DNA of 64,000 nucleotides from Tetradesmus obliquus (taxonomy: Eukaryota; Chlorophyta; Chlorophyceae; Sphaeropleales; Scenedesmaceae): the NCBI GenBank assembly GCA_030272155.1, contig CP126195.1:930001-994000 (forward strand), written 5' to 3'. The notes beneath the pieces are model-generated. The model made no database searches. It was not told the DNA's origin and worked only from the letters and a program-made list of their open reading frames with translations. Of this stretch, positions 23,284-35,659 are shown in pieces; position 1 is the stretch's first letter; each line of letters starts with the position of its first letter. The position numbers and the translations under genes were made by a program.

Positions 23284-26200
23284 GCCACACCGCAGCCAGT
23301 CCAGCCCGAGCACCTCTGAACTAGCGCACGCGTTCTGCAGCGCCAAAGAGCAGCCTGGTTTCAAAGCTCACCCCGCTTGCTACATGCTGCATATGTAGTT
23401 GTACAGCCCACCTACCTGCAGAGCCTTTGCGCAGGCCAGGCCGGTTGCACTGACAGCCTGCAGCACCGCCTGGCGGGCCCTGCTGTTGCCCACCACCAGT
23501 GCATTGTACCCAGTGTCAGCAATGACCGTACAGGCCTTCCTGCTTTTTGCATCCCTTGTGGCGCACAGGGTTTGAACTGCACTCCCATCCATCACAAGGC
23601 TGATGCGGCGCGGGGTGAACTGCCAGAAGACCTTGGAGTTGGGGCCAGTCACAAAATCGGTGCGCCATAGGTTGGGCTGCAGTGGCGTGGTCACAAAGGG
23701 GCCACTGGCACGGGTGGGATCTGCACCGCCCAGCAGCAGCTCGCCCACGTTAAGGCCACCTGCGGTGAAAGCAACAGTAACAGAAGCATAATCAACAGCA
23801 TCAGTCACAGCATATACAGAGAAGCAACAGCATCAGCCATCTTCATGCGCCCGCAAGCAGCTGCACCCTCTGAGGCATCCAATTCACGCCTATTGCGGTA
23901 CGTCAAACTCCCAGGCCTAGTGGGGTGCAACAGTGAAAACCAACTCCCCATCACTCCTCCGTACCATTGTCTGCAGTGTTGCGGGCGATGTAAAGGCTGA
24001 ATATGTTGTTCTTGCGTGGCAGGGCACCAGACTCGACCAGGGCGCCGAAGACAGTAGGGGTGTTGTCGCAGGGCTTGGTAGAAGAGCTGCCTGGTGCTGC
24101 AGGGCACAGCGCCCCAGTGGCATCGGTAAGGTTGGGGCCAAGGGCCTTGCCACCTGTCAGGCCACCTGCAGGAGGATGCCGTTGTTTGTTTAGGGTGAGG
24201 ACAAAGGAATGGTGGGAGGGCAGGCAGGCTGTGCAATACAAACTGCAATACAAACGGCAGTACAAACTGCAACACAAACTGCAATAGAAACTGCAGTACA
24301 AACTGCAATACAAACTGCAGATCACAGAGCCAGCGCTGCTGCTGTGCTGGACCTCAGGTGTGATCACTCCTCGTTCCTGGGCCCCCACGGTACGGCGTAT
24401 TTGTTTGTGCTGCTTGTTGCAGACGGCTGCTGCTGCAGCAGGACAGCTTGGAGTTGATGTAACTGGTCTTTTGTCTATCAACAGGGAGTCCTTGCCTTAG
24501 ATATGTTGCCGAAGCGCCACACAGCATGTTCACAGCTGCGCCAGCTGTCTTCATGCTGCTGCTGCACAGCGTGGAGTGCGGCTCACAGTGCAGTGCGGTC
24601 AACCTTGTAACACCCCCAAAACCAATGCACACTCTCGATATCACTGCTCCACACCTGGGGGAGCAAAGCCGACCAGCCCCTGTCCTGCAGTCAAGGTGGG
24701 GTTGTAGCTGGGCACATATGGCTGGGCTGCAATCCACTTGAAGCTACTGACATTGAGTGAGGCAGGGCTGCTGCTGCCTGGCAGGATGCCTGTGATGGAA
24801 AAGGCACTGCGGTAGAATGTGCTACCTGGCCATTGGGGCAGGGGCAGAGGCCAGGGCAGAGGCAGGGGACAGGAGTTCTACCTATAGTGAGCTGGGAGGT
24901 GCAGTGGCATCATGCGTTGCTCAAAGCAGGGGGCGGGGGTATGAGTGCTGTGAGGTGACGTGCAGTGGCTGCATGCACTGCTCAAGGCATGCAGGAGGAT
25001 GCCTGTGATGGAAAAGGCGCTGCGGTAGAATGTGCTGCCTGGGCGCAGGGGCAGGGGCCAGGCCAGCAGCAGGGGGGCAGAGGTGTGGGTGCTGGGAGAG
25101 TGCAGTAGCAACATGCATTGTCGTGGAGCCGTGCAGTTTGGATCTGATACAATGTGACGTGACGTAACGTCATATAACAATGCGCACGCCGTGCAAGAGG
25201 ATGCTCGCTGTATTAGGGCGCAAGCAGGCAGCGTTGCGACGCATGGTGGTAGCAGCATGCAGAGTTAAAATCCTGAGGTGATGCAGAGAACCTCAACACA
25301 AATGTGGGCTACTTGCAAAGCGCCCAAAGGCAGCGTGGTGAATGTCTCTGGCTATCAGCTGACAGCGCTCAAGCTGCTGCTGGCGGCAGGCAACGATTGC
25401 AATGCAATGGGTTGCTGTGCAAGTTACTGCGCAGACGCACACAATGCACACACAATGCGCTGCGCCGTCACACACTTGCCTACGCTGCACATGCAGGCGC
25501 ACCTCTGATGGTGCTGCTCCCGTAGCCAAACACTGGCTGGATGTTTGTGCTGGTTGCGCTGCTGGCTGATGTGTTGAAGCCTTTGATGTAGAGGCTGCCT
25601 GAGCCAGTGTCTAACACCAGGGAGGCCTGCTGCTGCTGGCTACCAAATGCTATCGTCATCATGTACTGCAATTGCAGTCAAACAATTGGTGAAAAGGCAG
25701 CATGCAGCGGCAGTGGAGCGCAGCACCGTGTGTTTGAATTCAAACTAGTTTTGAAGGTTGCAGCGCAGCACCGTGTGTTTAAATGACAGCTTTGAACCTA
25801 CAGGTGCCCAGAAGCAGGCGAGGCCCCTTTAATTTGTGAGGCTCACTTCAACCGCTGCTCTTCCGTGCGTGTTAAATAGAAGGACAAGGACAGGCCTGGT
25901 CTGGCATGGGCACGCATGTGGCTGTGTGCATTTGTAGTGAGTGACAAAGGATTGAACACACCAGACTGAGCTGCAGACAAGGAGCTGTCACGTAGACATC
26001 TGCATGATGCTGTTCAGTGCAGGCAGCTGCAGCAGGCTGAGACAATACTGCCAGCTGCAGTATGACAAAGCCAGCCACAGTGCCATGTGCATGGCAGCAG
26101 CCGTAAGGTAGGCGCATGTTTCGCACGTGCTCACTGTGAAGCAGCATTTGCATGCAGCAGCACACCCTCAAGCTCACCCGCTGCTGCTGGTAGTTGTAGT

Positions 26201-26318
26201 TCAGTGGTACAGACAGCACAGGCAGCGGCAGCGCTTGTGGGGTGGGCCTGCCAGCACCAACAGCGGGCAGCAGTTGCAGCAGCAGCAGCACTTTTCTGAC
26301 TGTCAGTAAATTGATCAC
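22517..26318 (-). CDS. Pepsin-like (A1) aspartic protease, secreted, module 1
   Basis: Inferred exons are 26318-26178, 25665-25503, 24825-24655, 24165-23965, 23759-23416, 23177-23024 and 22571-22517. The start gives a clear signal peptide (MINLLTVRKVLLLLQLLP..VGAG). The mature N-lobe reads YMMTIAFGSQQQQASLVLDTGSGSLYI, with the first catalytic Asp in DTGS. Then come GLVGFAPPGGLTGG, GGLNVGELLLGGADP and the second catalytic region CTVIADTGYNALVVGN. The C-lobe ending FVFGQPILQQLYTVF matches pepsin's last strand. Reading phase agrees at all junctions. The frame closes at a stop right after YTVFTG, next to a 13-base direct duplication (CTTCACAGGATGA); without that duplication the frame would run on into module 2. 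The protein is probably exported to the wall or vacuole. Confidence 0.72.
24232..24320 (+). repeat. 12-base tandem repeat, about 7 units
   Basis: Units of AATACAAACTGC with small changes lie in an intron of the aspartic protease gene. Confidence 0.85.
24990..25046 (-). repeat. Truncated copy of protease exon 3 start
   Basis: GCAGCACATTCTACCGCAG..TTTTCCATCACAGGCATCCT repeats the acceptor and first 50 bases of the exon beginning at 24825, then diverges. It lies about 220 bases upstream in the preceding intron. Confidence 0.8.
25806..25912 (+). repeat. Dispersed ~90-base repeat, copy 2
   Basis: CCAGAAGCAGGCGAGGCC..GCTCTTCCGTGC..AAGGACAAGGACAGGCCTGGT is the most complete 3' half of the family. 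It lies in the first intron of the aspartic protease. Confidence 0.55.
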
Positions 26319-27845
26319 ATCAAGAAAAGGAGGCCAGAGTGCACGTGGCCAGCAATACCTGTTTGCGAGGCTTTGAAACGGGGTCCAGAGATCTTGAGAA
26401 ACCTTGTTTTTGCCAGAACAGCTTCAGCAACCTGCAGACACGACCTCCTCAAATTTATTATTTGTTTGGGCGCTAGGGATAAGAGACGAAATGGACTCAG
26501 GACAAAGGTAAGCAGCAGGACATTATCAAATGCCATCAACAGCTGGTGCGACGCTGCCCACTGTGATGTGGCGCTTCCGGTGCTGCTACGACAGCTTGTC
26601 AGCGTTTAAAGCAGCATATCAGCGGGACGTTACAGCGTTTGATGTCAGGCATCGTGATTCACCACACTCACTCGGGCGGTGGCCGTGGTGCTTGCCGGGC
26701 CAATGGTTGGGGTCAACTTGAGCTTGCCCAGACATGATCATTAAGAAGATAAGTGTGTGAAGCAGCGCTGCTTGTGCCTCGTTGCCCGCCATGTTCAGCC
26801 TGCGAGCAGCAAGCGTGTGAGCAGCAAATGAAACAAGTGCCAGCCTGCCGAGCTCATTGCAGAAAAGTGACCGGTCGAATAATACTGAGTGTTGTGTTTA
26901 CTTGTTAGTGCTGTTTCAGTCGCCCCGGCTGCTGCAGAGTTCTCTCTGGTGGGCCCACGTGCTATGCTCACGCACAGCTTGGCAGACTGACTGACTAAAG
27001 TTCGATGAGGCTGCATCGAAATAAACTGTGACGCCTTGACATGCGGTCTGCCTCCGTTACACAACGCGGTGCCCTAGGTATTTCCAGCTTGGATTTGATA
27101 GCAAATCGATCTGGCAGGTGCATGGCGAAGCTCAAGGTGCTTGCCAGGGCACACGTACATGGTGCTGTTTCCAACGCAGAACAAAAATTGAATGAAAGCA
27201 AACGTTTTAACCCTTGAATGCAGAATATTGCAAATCTTTCATGGCGTCTGACATGGCCGGAACTCCCAGTGTGATCATATTATAGATTGAGCCGGCTGTG
27301 CCCTCGAGGGAGCTCCAACTGTGTCACCAGCAAATCAATGGTATCAATGCGCAATTGCACAGCGATTGTGATGCGAGCTACCGATGTTCAGATCACTACG
27401 GGTCTGCCACGACATTGACGCAATGGCACAAGCCACGGCCGTAAAACATGCATATGCATATGCTCAACATATTTTGCTGCAATTGCAAGCACCCGTGTGA
27501 ATGACAATGGCACTGTACTGCATGGCCTGTCTGACTTGGCGAGTTCATTGGCGAGTTCAGGTCCAACTCAAAGCTCCACCCCTCTCTCCTCTCCCTCTAG
27601 AGAAGACATCTACGTAGATCTACTCAGGATCGGGGATCATGTTCATGCCGTTCCATCACGAATGCACACTGTGCAGTCTGCACTCGGTGCACAAAGTGTT
27701 GACCATGACATCAGCCGCAACTGCGCAGGTGTGAAGCACAACTGCTGCACCTTACAATTAGTTCAGAGACAGCACAAAGTGTTCAGGCCGCAGCTGCAAC
27801 TGCAGCTATTGGTGAGCTAAAGCTGGACTAGGCTGTAGTACCAGG

Positions 27846-27849
<4 letters not shown>
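26319..27849. other. Intergenic, no recognised gene
   Basis: This holds the upstream region of the aspartic protease (minus) and the downstream flank of the SET gene (minus). Short frames exist, for example near 26791 and 27497, but none shows a family motif or convincing splice pattern. Confidence 0.5.
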
Positions 27850-27899
<50 letters not shown>

Positions 27900-27972
27900 T
27901 CCTGCCACTCCAGCTGCTTGAGCTCAGTCACCAGCGCCTGCACCCACGCAGCCTCAGCAGCCTGCCTGCAGG
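27850..27972 (-). repeat. Extra copy of the SET gene's last coding stretch
   Basis: Past the stop at 27981 the minus strand repeats GAGGCTGCG.GGGTGCAGGCG.TGGTGACT.AGCTCAA and a CAG tract. It reads EAAWVQALVTELKQLEW next to the true EAARVQALVTQLKQLEC, so it lies in the 3' UTR or beyond. Confidence 0.75.
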
Positions 27973-27980
27973 TACCACCC

Positions 27981-27996
27981 CTACTGCTGCTGCTGG

Positions 27997-28027
<31 letters not shown>

Positions 28028-30134
28028 CCTCGCACTCCAATTGTTTGAGCTGAGTCACCAACGCCTGCACCCGCGCAGCCTCAGCAGCCTGCTGCTGCAG
28101 GTAGCGCTTCACGCTTGCAGGAACATACCTCCCAGGCCTCTCCCCTTCACTCGCTGCTGCTGCTGATGGTGCTGCTCCGCTGCTGCTCGGCACGCCTGCT
28201 GCTGCCAGCACACTACCTACATCCTGCTGCTGCTGTTGCTGGCCCATGTGTCCTAGTAGCTTCTGCATTGGTGAGTAATCGGGGCCCATCAAGCTGCGCA
28301 TGCCTGGCAGCACCTGCTGCTGCAGCGCTAGCGCCGCATCCATCAGTGACTCAGCAGCAGCAGCAGCCAGCAGCCCAGGGCAGGACGCCACCTGCAGCAG
28401 CACCTGCAGTACCACAAAACAGCAGCATGCAGCAGCAACACCATCAAGCAAAGCACCAATGGCCGCACTGTCAGCATGGGGCACGTGGGGCAGAGAATGC
28501 GTACAGCAGAGCTGCCCAGAGCAAGCATAGCGCCACACATGCTGAGCAGGGTTAACCAGCCAACGACGCCCGCCCGCCCGCCCGCCCGGCCCCCCCCCCC
28601 CCCCCACCCCACCCACCCACACCCACACCCACACCCACCCCCCACCCCCCCACCCCCCCACCCCCCCACACCCCCCCACACACACACACATGATGCCTCT
28701 GCAAAGCGGCAGCCCAGCAGCTGCCCAGCTTCCACTTCCCCTTACACATCACGGCTGACAGGGTTTATGACTCAGCAACCAGCCTAAACCCTTAACCCTA
28801 ACAGGAACACACACGCACCTGTGACGCCTCAGCAAAGTGGTACCCAAGCAGCTGTCCTGCTTCAATTTCCCCATAGACGCTGCTGATGTGACGCCACAGG
28901 CACTGGCAGTAGCGCACCACCCAGCCGGCAGCAGCGGCAGCAGTCTCCTGCACGACAGTCTGCCGGTCCGGCGGCTGCTGCTGCTGCTGCTGCTGCTGCT
29001 CTGTTGGTGCTGTACTGGCATCCACTGCTGGCACGACAGGAGGACTGGCAGGGGACAGCTACAGCAATAAAGAGCATGGCAGCAGATGTGTCCCTCAGCT
29101 TTCGACAAACCTAGGGATGCCTCGAACCTCTGTAAGAAAGAAGACAGTGTGATACTACTTGCAGGGGTATCCAAAGCATGTGAAGAAGTGTCTTGTCGAT
29201 CGTTGCAGGAGCTGTGCCACTCAGCAGCAGCAACACCTTGCACCAAAGCAACGTGTTTCAGCATTGCTGGAGGCCTGCAACATGTCGAAAGCGCGCCGCA
29301 CCTTGTGCTGCAGCAGCGCCTGCTCCAGCACGCCGCAGTGCATCTCTGTGCCAATCAGCAGCAGCCGCCAGGCCGCCCAGTGGCGCGGGCCCAGCAGCCG
29401 AACAATGCCCACCACGCGCTCGTGCAGCTTGGAGGGCACCCTGCAGGAGGGAGTTTAGATATACATCATACATTGATGACCAGTCCAGGTGATTAAGGTG
29501 AGGTGAAGCAATGCGCGCCCCACTGCCCATATCTTGAAGCTTAAAGCTTGGATGGCACCCTGCAGGGGGCAGCGGATGGTGCCGTATGATGAGGCAGTGA
29601 AGCAGAGCATGTATTCAAAACTGCACATGAAGCTTCAAGGCTGCCAAGGCAAGCAGCAGCCGCCCACCTCAGAAGTGGCGTGTCGTCAACCGACTCGTCC
29701 AGCCGCATTACCCAGGCCTCCATGTCACCCTCAATGCTGGCGTACGAGCGCGCGTAGTACCTGCGGCAATAACACCAGGCACAGCATGGATCAACAAGAG
29801 CAACACAAGTTTTGTTAAGGTGTCAAACATTTCCAACCTGCTTATCGAGACATTATCAGGGCAGTGACAATGCTGCAACCTGTGGCGAGTACCAAACCAG
29901 GCAGCATCCGCCACTGCAAGCACTGATCAATAAGCCGCGAGTCAAAAGCTGTCGGCCCTGCGTGCGTAATGCCCCCTGAGAGGCATCAGATCACCTTGCA
30001 TCATTTTGCCAGCAACTGCTGACGCACAAAACGCATGAGGCACAGGATAGAGGCCAACAGCAGCTGGCCAGGCACTGCTGCCGGCCCTGTACTGCTGAGC
30101 AAGAACTGCTGCCATGCATTGCTGCTGCCGTTGC

Positions 30135-30186
<52 letters not shown>

Positions 30187-32876
30187 CGCACCTGCCCCAC
30201 AGCTCCTGTAGATCATCCGCAAACCTCTCCCCGCACTGCTCGCACTGCCACGGCTGCGCAATCCCAGCCAGCAGCTGCTGCATGTCGCAGTAGACAAACC
30301 CACACTGCGTCCCGCTGCTGCCGCCGGCTTCAGCAGCGACTAACTGCTGCTGCTGCTGCTGCTGTTGCTCTGGCAGAGCCACATCTTCCTGCAGTAGTTT
30401 GTCATCTGCTCTGAAGGGGCCTGAGCAGGCGGGGCAGGGGATGCCATGCGCCAGGTCACGCTGCTTGGTGCACCTGCAGCAGTGTCAGCAGCAGGTCAAT
30501 GCACACTGAATGGTGGCTACATGCATATCCAACATGATCAGAAAGGTGCTTCTACAGTGCGGCTTTATCGGCAGCAGCTGCACAGCTGCACAGCTTCCAG
30601 CCAGTGGAAGTGCACCCGCCTCATACGTCGTCAGCTGCTGCTGCTGCTGCTGCTGCTGCTGACATGATATGATTACAAATGTTATGGTGTCAGCCCGCAG
30701 TGCACCCGCTCCGCCGCCACGCACCTGTCACAAGTGCACTTGAACAGGAACTTGCTCTGCAGCAGCTGCTGCCGCGCAGGCGTGCTCATGAGCCGCTTGT
30801 GCCCTAAACCCAGGTAGTTTGTGGTCAAAAGATCTCCAGGCTGGATATCTGATAAGGCCACATGATAGCCGGCAGCAGCAGCAGCAGTGGGGCGTGCTGG
30901 GCCGAGCTGCTGCTGCGCGTTGCTGCTGTCGCCTGCACCCAAGCCATGCACTGGTGCTGTGTCGCCTGATGCTGTGCGGTAAGCTGTGTGGGCAGCAGCA
31001 CAGTGCAGCAGCAGTAACAGGAGTTGTGGTAATGTCTTATATCAACACCACAGTACGAAACACAGCGCCACACATACTTTGGCGCCGCAGAGTCGTGCGT
31101 CATGATGACACCAAGTGACAAACAACAAGTTTTCATCATTGTGGCCCTCACCTGTGTTGGGTGCCGCGCAGGTGTGTGTCAGCTTGCTGCCGTAGTGGAA
31201 CAGCGCCGAGCCTTGCCTGAAGGAGTGGCCATTAGTCACCCAACATGCCATAATACTAGTAATAATGGTGCAAAACAAAAGACCACCATAACACAGCACC
31301 ACACCTGTGTTGGGTGCCGCACAGGTGTGCATGATCAGAACAATAATAGCCAAAAACACAACAAACCATAAATATATTCATCTTGCTGGGCCGCACCTGT
31401 GTTGGGTGCCGCGCAGGTGTGTGTGAGCTTGCTGCCGAAGTGGAACAGCGCAGATCCGCCTCTGAACAGATGTTACTTCGTACTAACAACAACCGAATAA
31501 CAATGTGCCGCACCTGTGTTGGGTGCGGCGCAGGTGTGTGTGAGCTTGCTGCCGAAGTGGAACAGTGCGGAGCCCTGCCTGAAGGAGTGGCCATTGGTCA
31601 CCCACACCAGCCACAGCTTCACCAGCAAGTCATGCGGCCCCCACTGCTGCTGCTGCTGCTTGCCGCTGTCCTCTGCTTCATCCTGCTGCTGCGCATCTAA
31701 CGCCTCCTCCTCCTCTTGCAGTTGCTGCTGCTGCTGCTGCTTGCAGGCGCTATCAACGAGCTCCAGAAAGTCCGGCACAGGCGGGTGCTCCAGCAGCAGC
31801 CCAGCAAAGAGCTGCGCCTGCTTCACCACTGCGGCATCTGCAAAGGCAGCGGGGTCGGGGCTGCCGCAGGCAAGGACTCGGGACTGTTCTGCTGAGGATG
31901 CACTGAAGAAGGCCAGCAGTTTGAGCACCACACTGGCGGGGATGCCATGTGACTCAAAGTAGGCCTGTTGATGTTGTGAGAGGACAAAGTCACAGTAAAT
32001 GCATGTTGTGTTGTGATGGCGAGACAGATGAGCAGCGGCAAGGTGTGGCAGACGGGTTGCGCAGCGGAGACCGAGGCCAATGCATGGAATGCAGACAGGC
32101 GCGTGCTTCCAGCAGAACAGGAGGCAGCAGGAAAATGTGCTGGATCAGAGATGTGGCCCAAAACAAGTCAACAGCAAAATTACAAGCAAAAGCAAACACC
32201 CCAGGCACCTGCAGCGGCTTGTACAGCGGGTTGGATGGCTTCAGCTGCGGCACGTGCAGCAGCGGCTGCTCGCACACCACCACGTCGCCTGCAGGACAGC
32301 AGAGAGACAACCAATGAGATTCAAAACAGCATAAACGTTGCCATATTGCTGCTGCTGTGTGCTGTTGCTTGCAGGATCTGGGGCGCCAGGTGAGGTAACC
32401 CCCTGGGCAGCTGCATGCTACTGCATGCCCAAGCCGGTGGGAAGCAGTTGTGGTGCAGTCACGTGTATGCTTGGGTACAAGATGACCAACACTGCTCGTA
32501 GGAACTGCTATTATGCATGTTCTGCAAAGGCCTACTGCTTGCAAATCAGCAGCCAGCCTGCCCTCTGCAGCACAAACAGATCAGCAGCAGTCTCGTGCGA
32601 AGTGGCCAGCACACAGCATCATGACGGCGTCCCACGTTGCGATTTCATCAAAATGACATAATTCTCACCTGGTTTGAATGCTTTTGTAGCAACCAGCACG
32701 TTGCCAAGGCCTGAGCGGCTTTCGATGGCAACCGCTGTGTCTTCTGTCATGATGCGGACCTTGTTACTAGTCCAGAGATTCTGAAATAAACTTTTTGGGT
32801 GTGCCGTGAACGGCATCAGCACGTTCACCTTGGAGTTCTCAATGGTTTCACCCAGAAAAACAAACACGTCAGTCAT
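27981..32876 (-). CDS. SET-domain (SMYD-like) protein methyltransferase
   Basis: Inferred exons are 32876-32669, 32288-32209, 31964-31514, 30983-30725, 30473-30192, 29760-29668, 29440-29237, 29044-28819 and 28403-27981. The N-terminal SET part is SRSGLGNVLVATKAFKPGDV with VVVCEQPLL. The insert helices are AYFESHGIPASVVLKLLAFF. The core is ALFHFGSKLTHTCAAPNTA, which corresponds to the NHSCxPN cofactor and active-site loop, then GDLLTTNYLG with the catalytic Tyr, then a Cys-rich post-SET region FKCTCDRC, CPAC and CEQCG. A helical C-terminal region ends in poly-Gln. No MYND finger is visible, so SMYD-like rests on SET layout only. The target (histone or other protein) is unknown. The gene is divergent from the CDK-like gene, 417 bases away. 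Confidence 0.75.
28579..28690 (+). repeat. C-rich and CA-rich tract in a SET gene intron
   Basis: A (CCCG)n start, a C14 run and then CCCA/CACCC units cover about 110 bases. The minus strand is strongly G-rich with many G-runs, so G-quadruplex formation is possible. A short CCCTTAACCCTAAC telomere-like stretch follows at 28787-28800. Confidence 0.85.
28690..28753 (-). repeat. Ghost copy of SET gene exon 8 end
   Basis: GTGGAAGCTGGGCAGCTGCTGG..GCAGAGGCATCA reads EVEAGQLLGCRFAEAS beside the true EIEAGQLLGYHFAEAS (exon 29044-28819). It lies in the next intron. Confidence 0.8.
31147..31480 (-). repeat. Three decayed copies of the SET active-site exon end
   Basis: The stretch QGSALFHFGSKLTHTCAAPNT plus donor of exon 3 (true copy 31600-31514) recurs at 31470-31394 (nearly whole), 31331-31301 (only the last 30 bases) and 31250-31147 (whole, with Tyr for Phe). 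All keep ACACAG|GTG donors and lie in the next intron. Confidence 0.9.
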
Positions 32877-33293
32877 TTTCGCACTGGTTAATCAGCAGTG
32901 CTGAGCAGCAAAAGAAACGGTGAAGGGTGCTGTGATATTGCAAGCACACGCAGGGCATGCTTCGCTGACACTCGTACGAAGGGTCTGTTAGGGGTCAACT
33001 TCCCCATGTGCCCCACCTTTGCTGCATCTCTGCTTTTCGTGTCATCTCGCCGCCCAATTGCAGTTGCTGCTTGACAAATTCCATTCCCTGAAATACTGAG
33101 CTGCTGGAGCTCTGTTTCACCCTATCAGCAGCAGCTCCACAGCAACCCTGCCCAGCACAGCAGCATCAGCAGCAGCAGTAGTAGTAGCAGCAGCAGCAGC
33201 AGCACGAGTAGCAGCTGCAGCAGTGCCACTCAGCAGAGGCTGCCACCGTAGTGATGGTAGCAATTTGCCATAACAGGAAAGCTGGTGCAGCCC
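32877..33293. promoter_or_regulatory. Shared divergent promoter of SET and CDK10-like genes
   Basis: The start codons of the two divergent genes are 417 bases apart, so both promoters and 5' leaders must lie here or overlap upstream exons. I see no clear TATA box. A CAG tract begins near 33126. Confidence 0.45.
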
Positions 33294-33300
33294 ATGGAAT

Positions 33301-33331
<31 letters not shown>

Positions 33332-35206
33332 CTCTCTCGCAGCAGCAGCAGCCGCAGCAGCAGCAGCAGAGGGCTCCTTGCCCCCGCCCAGCCCCGCCAC
33401 AACAGCAGCAGCAGCAGCAGCGGCAGCCGCAGCAGCGGCAGCGGAGTCACTGCCTGTGCTGGACTCAGTGCTGGACTATGAGAAGATCCACAGGGTGGGC
33501 GAGGGCACCTACGGCGTGGTCTACAAGGGTGAGCTGCTGCTGCTTGATCAGGGCTCAAAGGTTGCTGCTGCAGCAGCAGAAGTTGCTGCGGAGACTGGGG
33601 CTGTGCTGTTGCTGTCGGTGCGAAGGCACCTACGGCGTGGTTTACAAGGGCAAGCTGTTGGGGGTGCTGCTGCTGCTGTTGGTGTGTGTTTGCTGCTGGG
33701 GATGTGTGTGCAGCTGGCACCTATGTGGCTGCGTGGTTCAAAGAGGTGAGCTGCTGCTGCTTGATCAGGGTTAAAAAAGGGAGGGCCCGCCTGTGACCAG
33801 TGCGCACTCACACACTGCCTGACCTCCTGCACCATTTGTGCACTGCATGTACTGCCTCCCCTGCCGCTCCACCCCGCCAGCCCGCCACATCCCCATCAGT
33901 CAATTTGTTGCTTTGAAGAAGGCAGGGAAGGCTGCCTGTGCCTAGCCTGCACTCACACCCTGCCTGCCCTGCTGCATATGCCCTGCACTGCACGGCACTG
34001 CTCTGCTGCCCCTGCTGCCTCACTCGGCCAGCCCGCCACATCCCCACTGGCCAGATTGTAGCTTTGAAAAAATTCTGCTTCAAGCGGGGGCCTGAGGGCT
34101 CACCACTGACCTGCGTTCACATTGTGCCTCCTTGTCTGCACTGCACTGGCCGCCTCACTGCCCGCTAGCCCGCCACATCCCCACAGGCCAAATTGTAGCG
34201 TTGAAGAAAGTGCGCTTTGAGCGGGGCAGGGAGGGCCTTCCAGTGACCAGTGTGCGGGAGCTGGCGGTGCTGCAGGCAGCCAGTCATCCAAACATTGTGA
34301 AGCTGCTGCGCGTGGTGACAGGGCACAGGCCAGACAGGTGAGTGCAGCAGCAGCAGCAGCAGCGGCAGCAGCAGCGGCAGCAGCAGCAGCAGCAGCAGCA
34401 GCGGCAGCTGCAGCTGCAGAAATTCTAGCAGGCGGCCAGCCAACCAGTTGTAGTGAAGCTGCTGCGCGTAGTGACAGGCCACAGGCCAGACAGGTGGGTG
34501 CAGCAGCAGCAGCAGTGGCAAGAATGACGTCATGGGTTGTGGGTGAGCATCAAGCAGAAACAAAGGTAATCACAGCAGGAGAACGGTAGCAGCAGCAGCA
34601 ACAGGCTGCCAGTCAGCAGCAGCAGCAGCAACAGGCTTCCTCTGTTACCTGCCGCTTGATGTGGTCATCGCTTTGACATCAAGGCTGAACACCTGCTGCT
34701 GCTGCCGCCACCGCCGCTGCTGCTGCTGCTGCTGCTGCTGCCGCCGCCGCTGCTGCTGCTGCAGTGTGTTCCTGGTGTTTGATTACTGCGAGCATGACCT
34801 GGGCCGCGTGCTGGACACACACCCGCACGCCTTCTCAGGTGCGGGCGGCAGCTGCAGCTGCTGCTACCACAACGGCACTTGAAGCTACTGCTCACATGTT
34901 GGCGGGCGTGTTTCAAGCTGTGGTTCTGGGACAGAGGCGTGGTGCTGGCACCCCGCCTGCAAGGTGCCTTGCATGGAAGCACGGCAGCACTCGCAGCAGA
35001 TGCATGTCACTGACACGGCATGTACATGTATCAACATCAACATGTGATCTTGACTGAATGCTGGACGCACACCCGCACGGCTTCTCAGGTGCGGGCGGCA
35101 ACGCATGCGCAGCCTGTACACACATGCACGCCAGCTGTCATGTGAGCAGCAGCCTTGTGTTCATACATGATTCGTCAGAAGCTGTGGGTCTGACACAAAG
35201 CTTCAC

Positions 35207-35252
<46 letters not shown>

Positions 35253-35599
35253 AGAGGGTGAGGCCAAGGGCCTGTTCAGGCAGCTGCTGTCTGCAGTGGC
35301 CTACTTGCACGACCACTGGGTGCTGCACAGGGACCTCAAGGTGGGGTTTTGGTTGGCCTTAGGACTGCAAAACCCCAACTCGTCACTTGCGTCTGGTTGA
35401 CTGCATCACAGGCAGCTGTGATGTGTTGTTGGCTACCTGCATGATCATTTGGTGCTGCACAGGGACGTCAGGGCTGCTGAGTGAGGGGCCATGTCGAAAC
35501 TGTCGTGAAGGGGTGGTGGTGCTGTCAAACCTGAGTCTGAACCCTAGGGTTTTGTAATGGAGGCCATATTGCTCCAAGCAGTGACCACCCTTAGAGTAC

Positions 35600-35659
<60 letters not shown>

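Noticed and set aside
26741-26791. Signal-peptide-like start MAGNEAQAALLHTLIFLMIM as the protease N-terminus
   Set aside because: The frame does not connect to the protease exons; the start at 26318 gives a better signal peptide in phase.
33285-33293. GTG start nine bases upstream for the CDK-like gene
   Set aside because: The ATG at 33294 is in frame and has a good context; GTG starts are not expected for nuclear genes.
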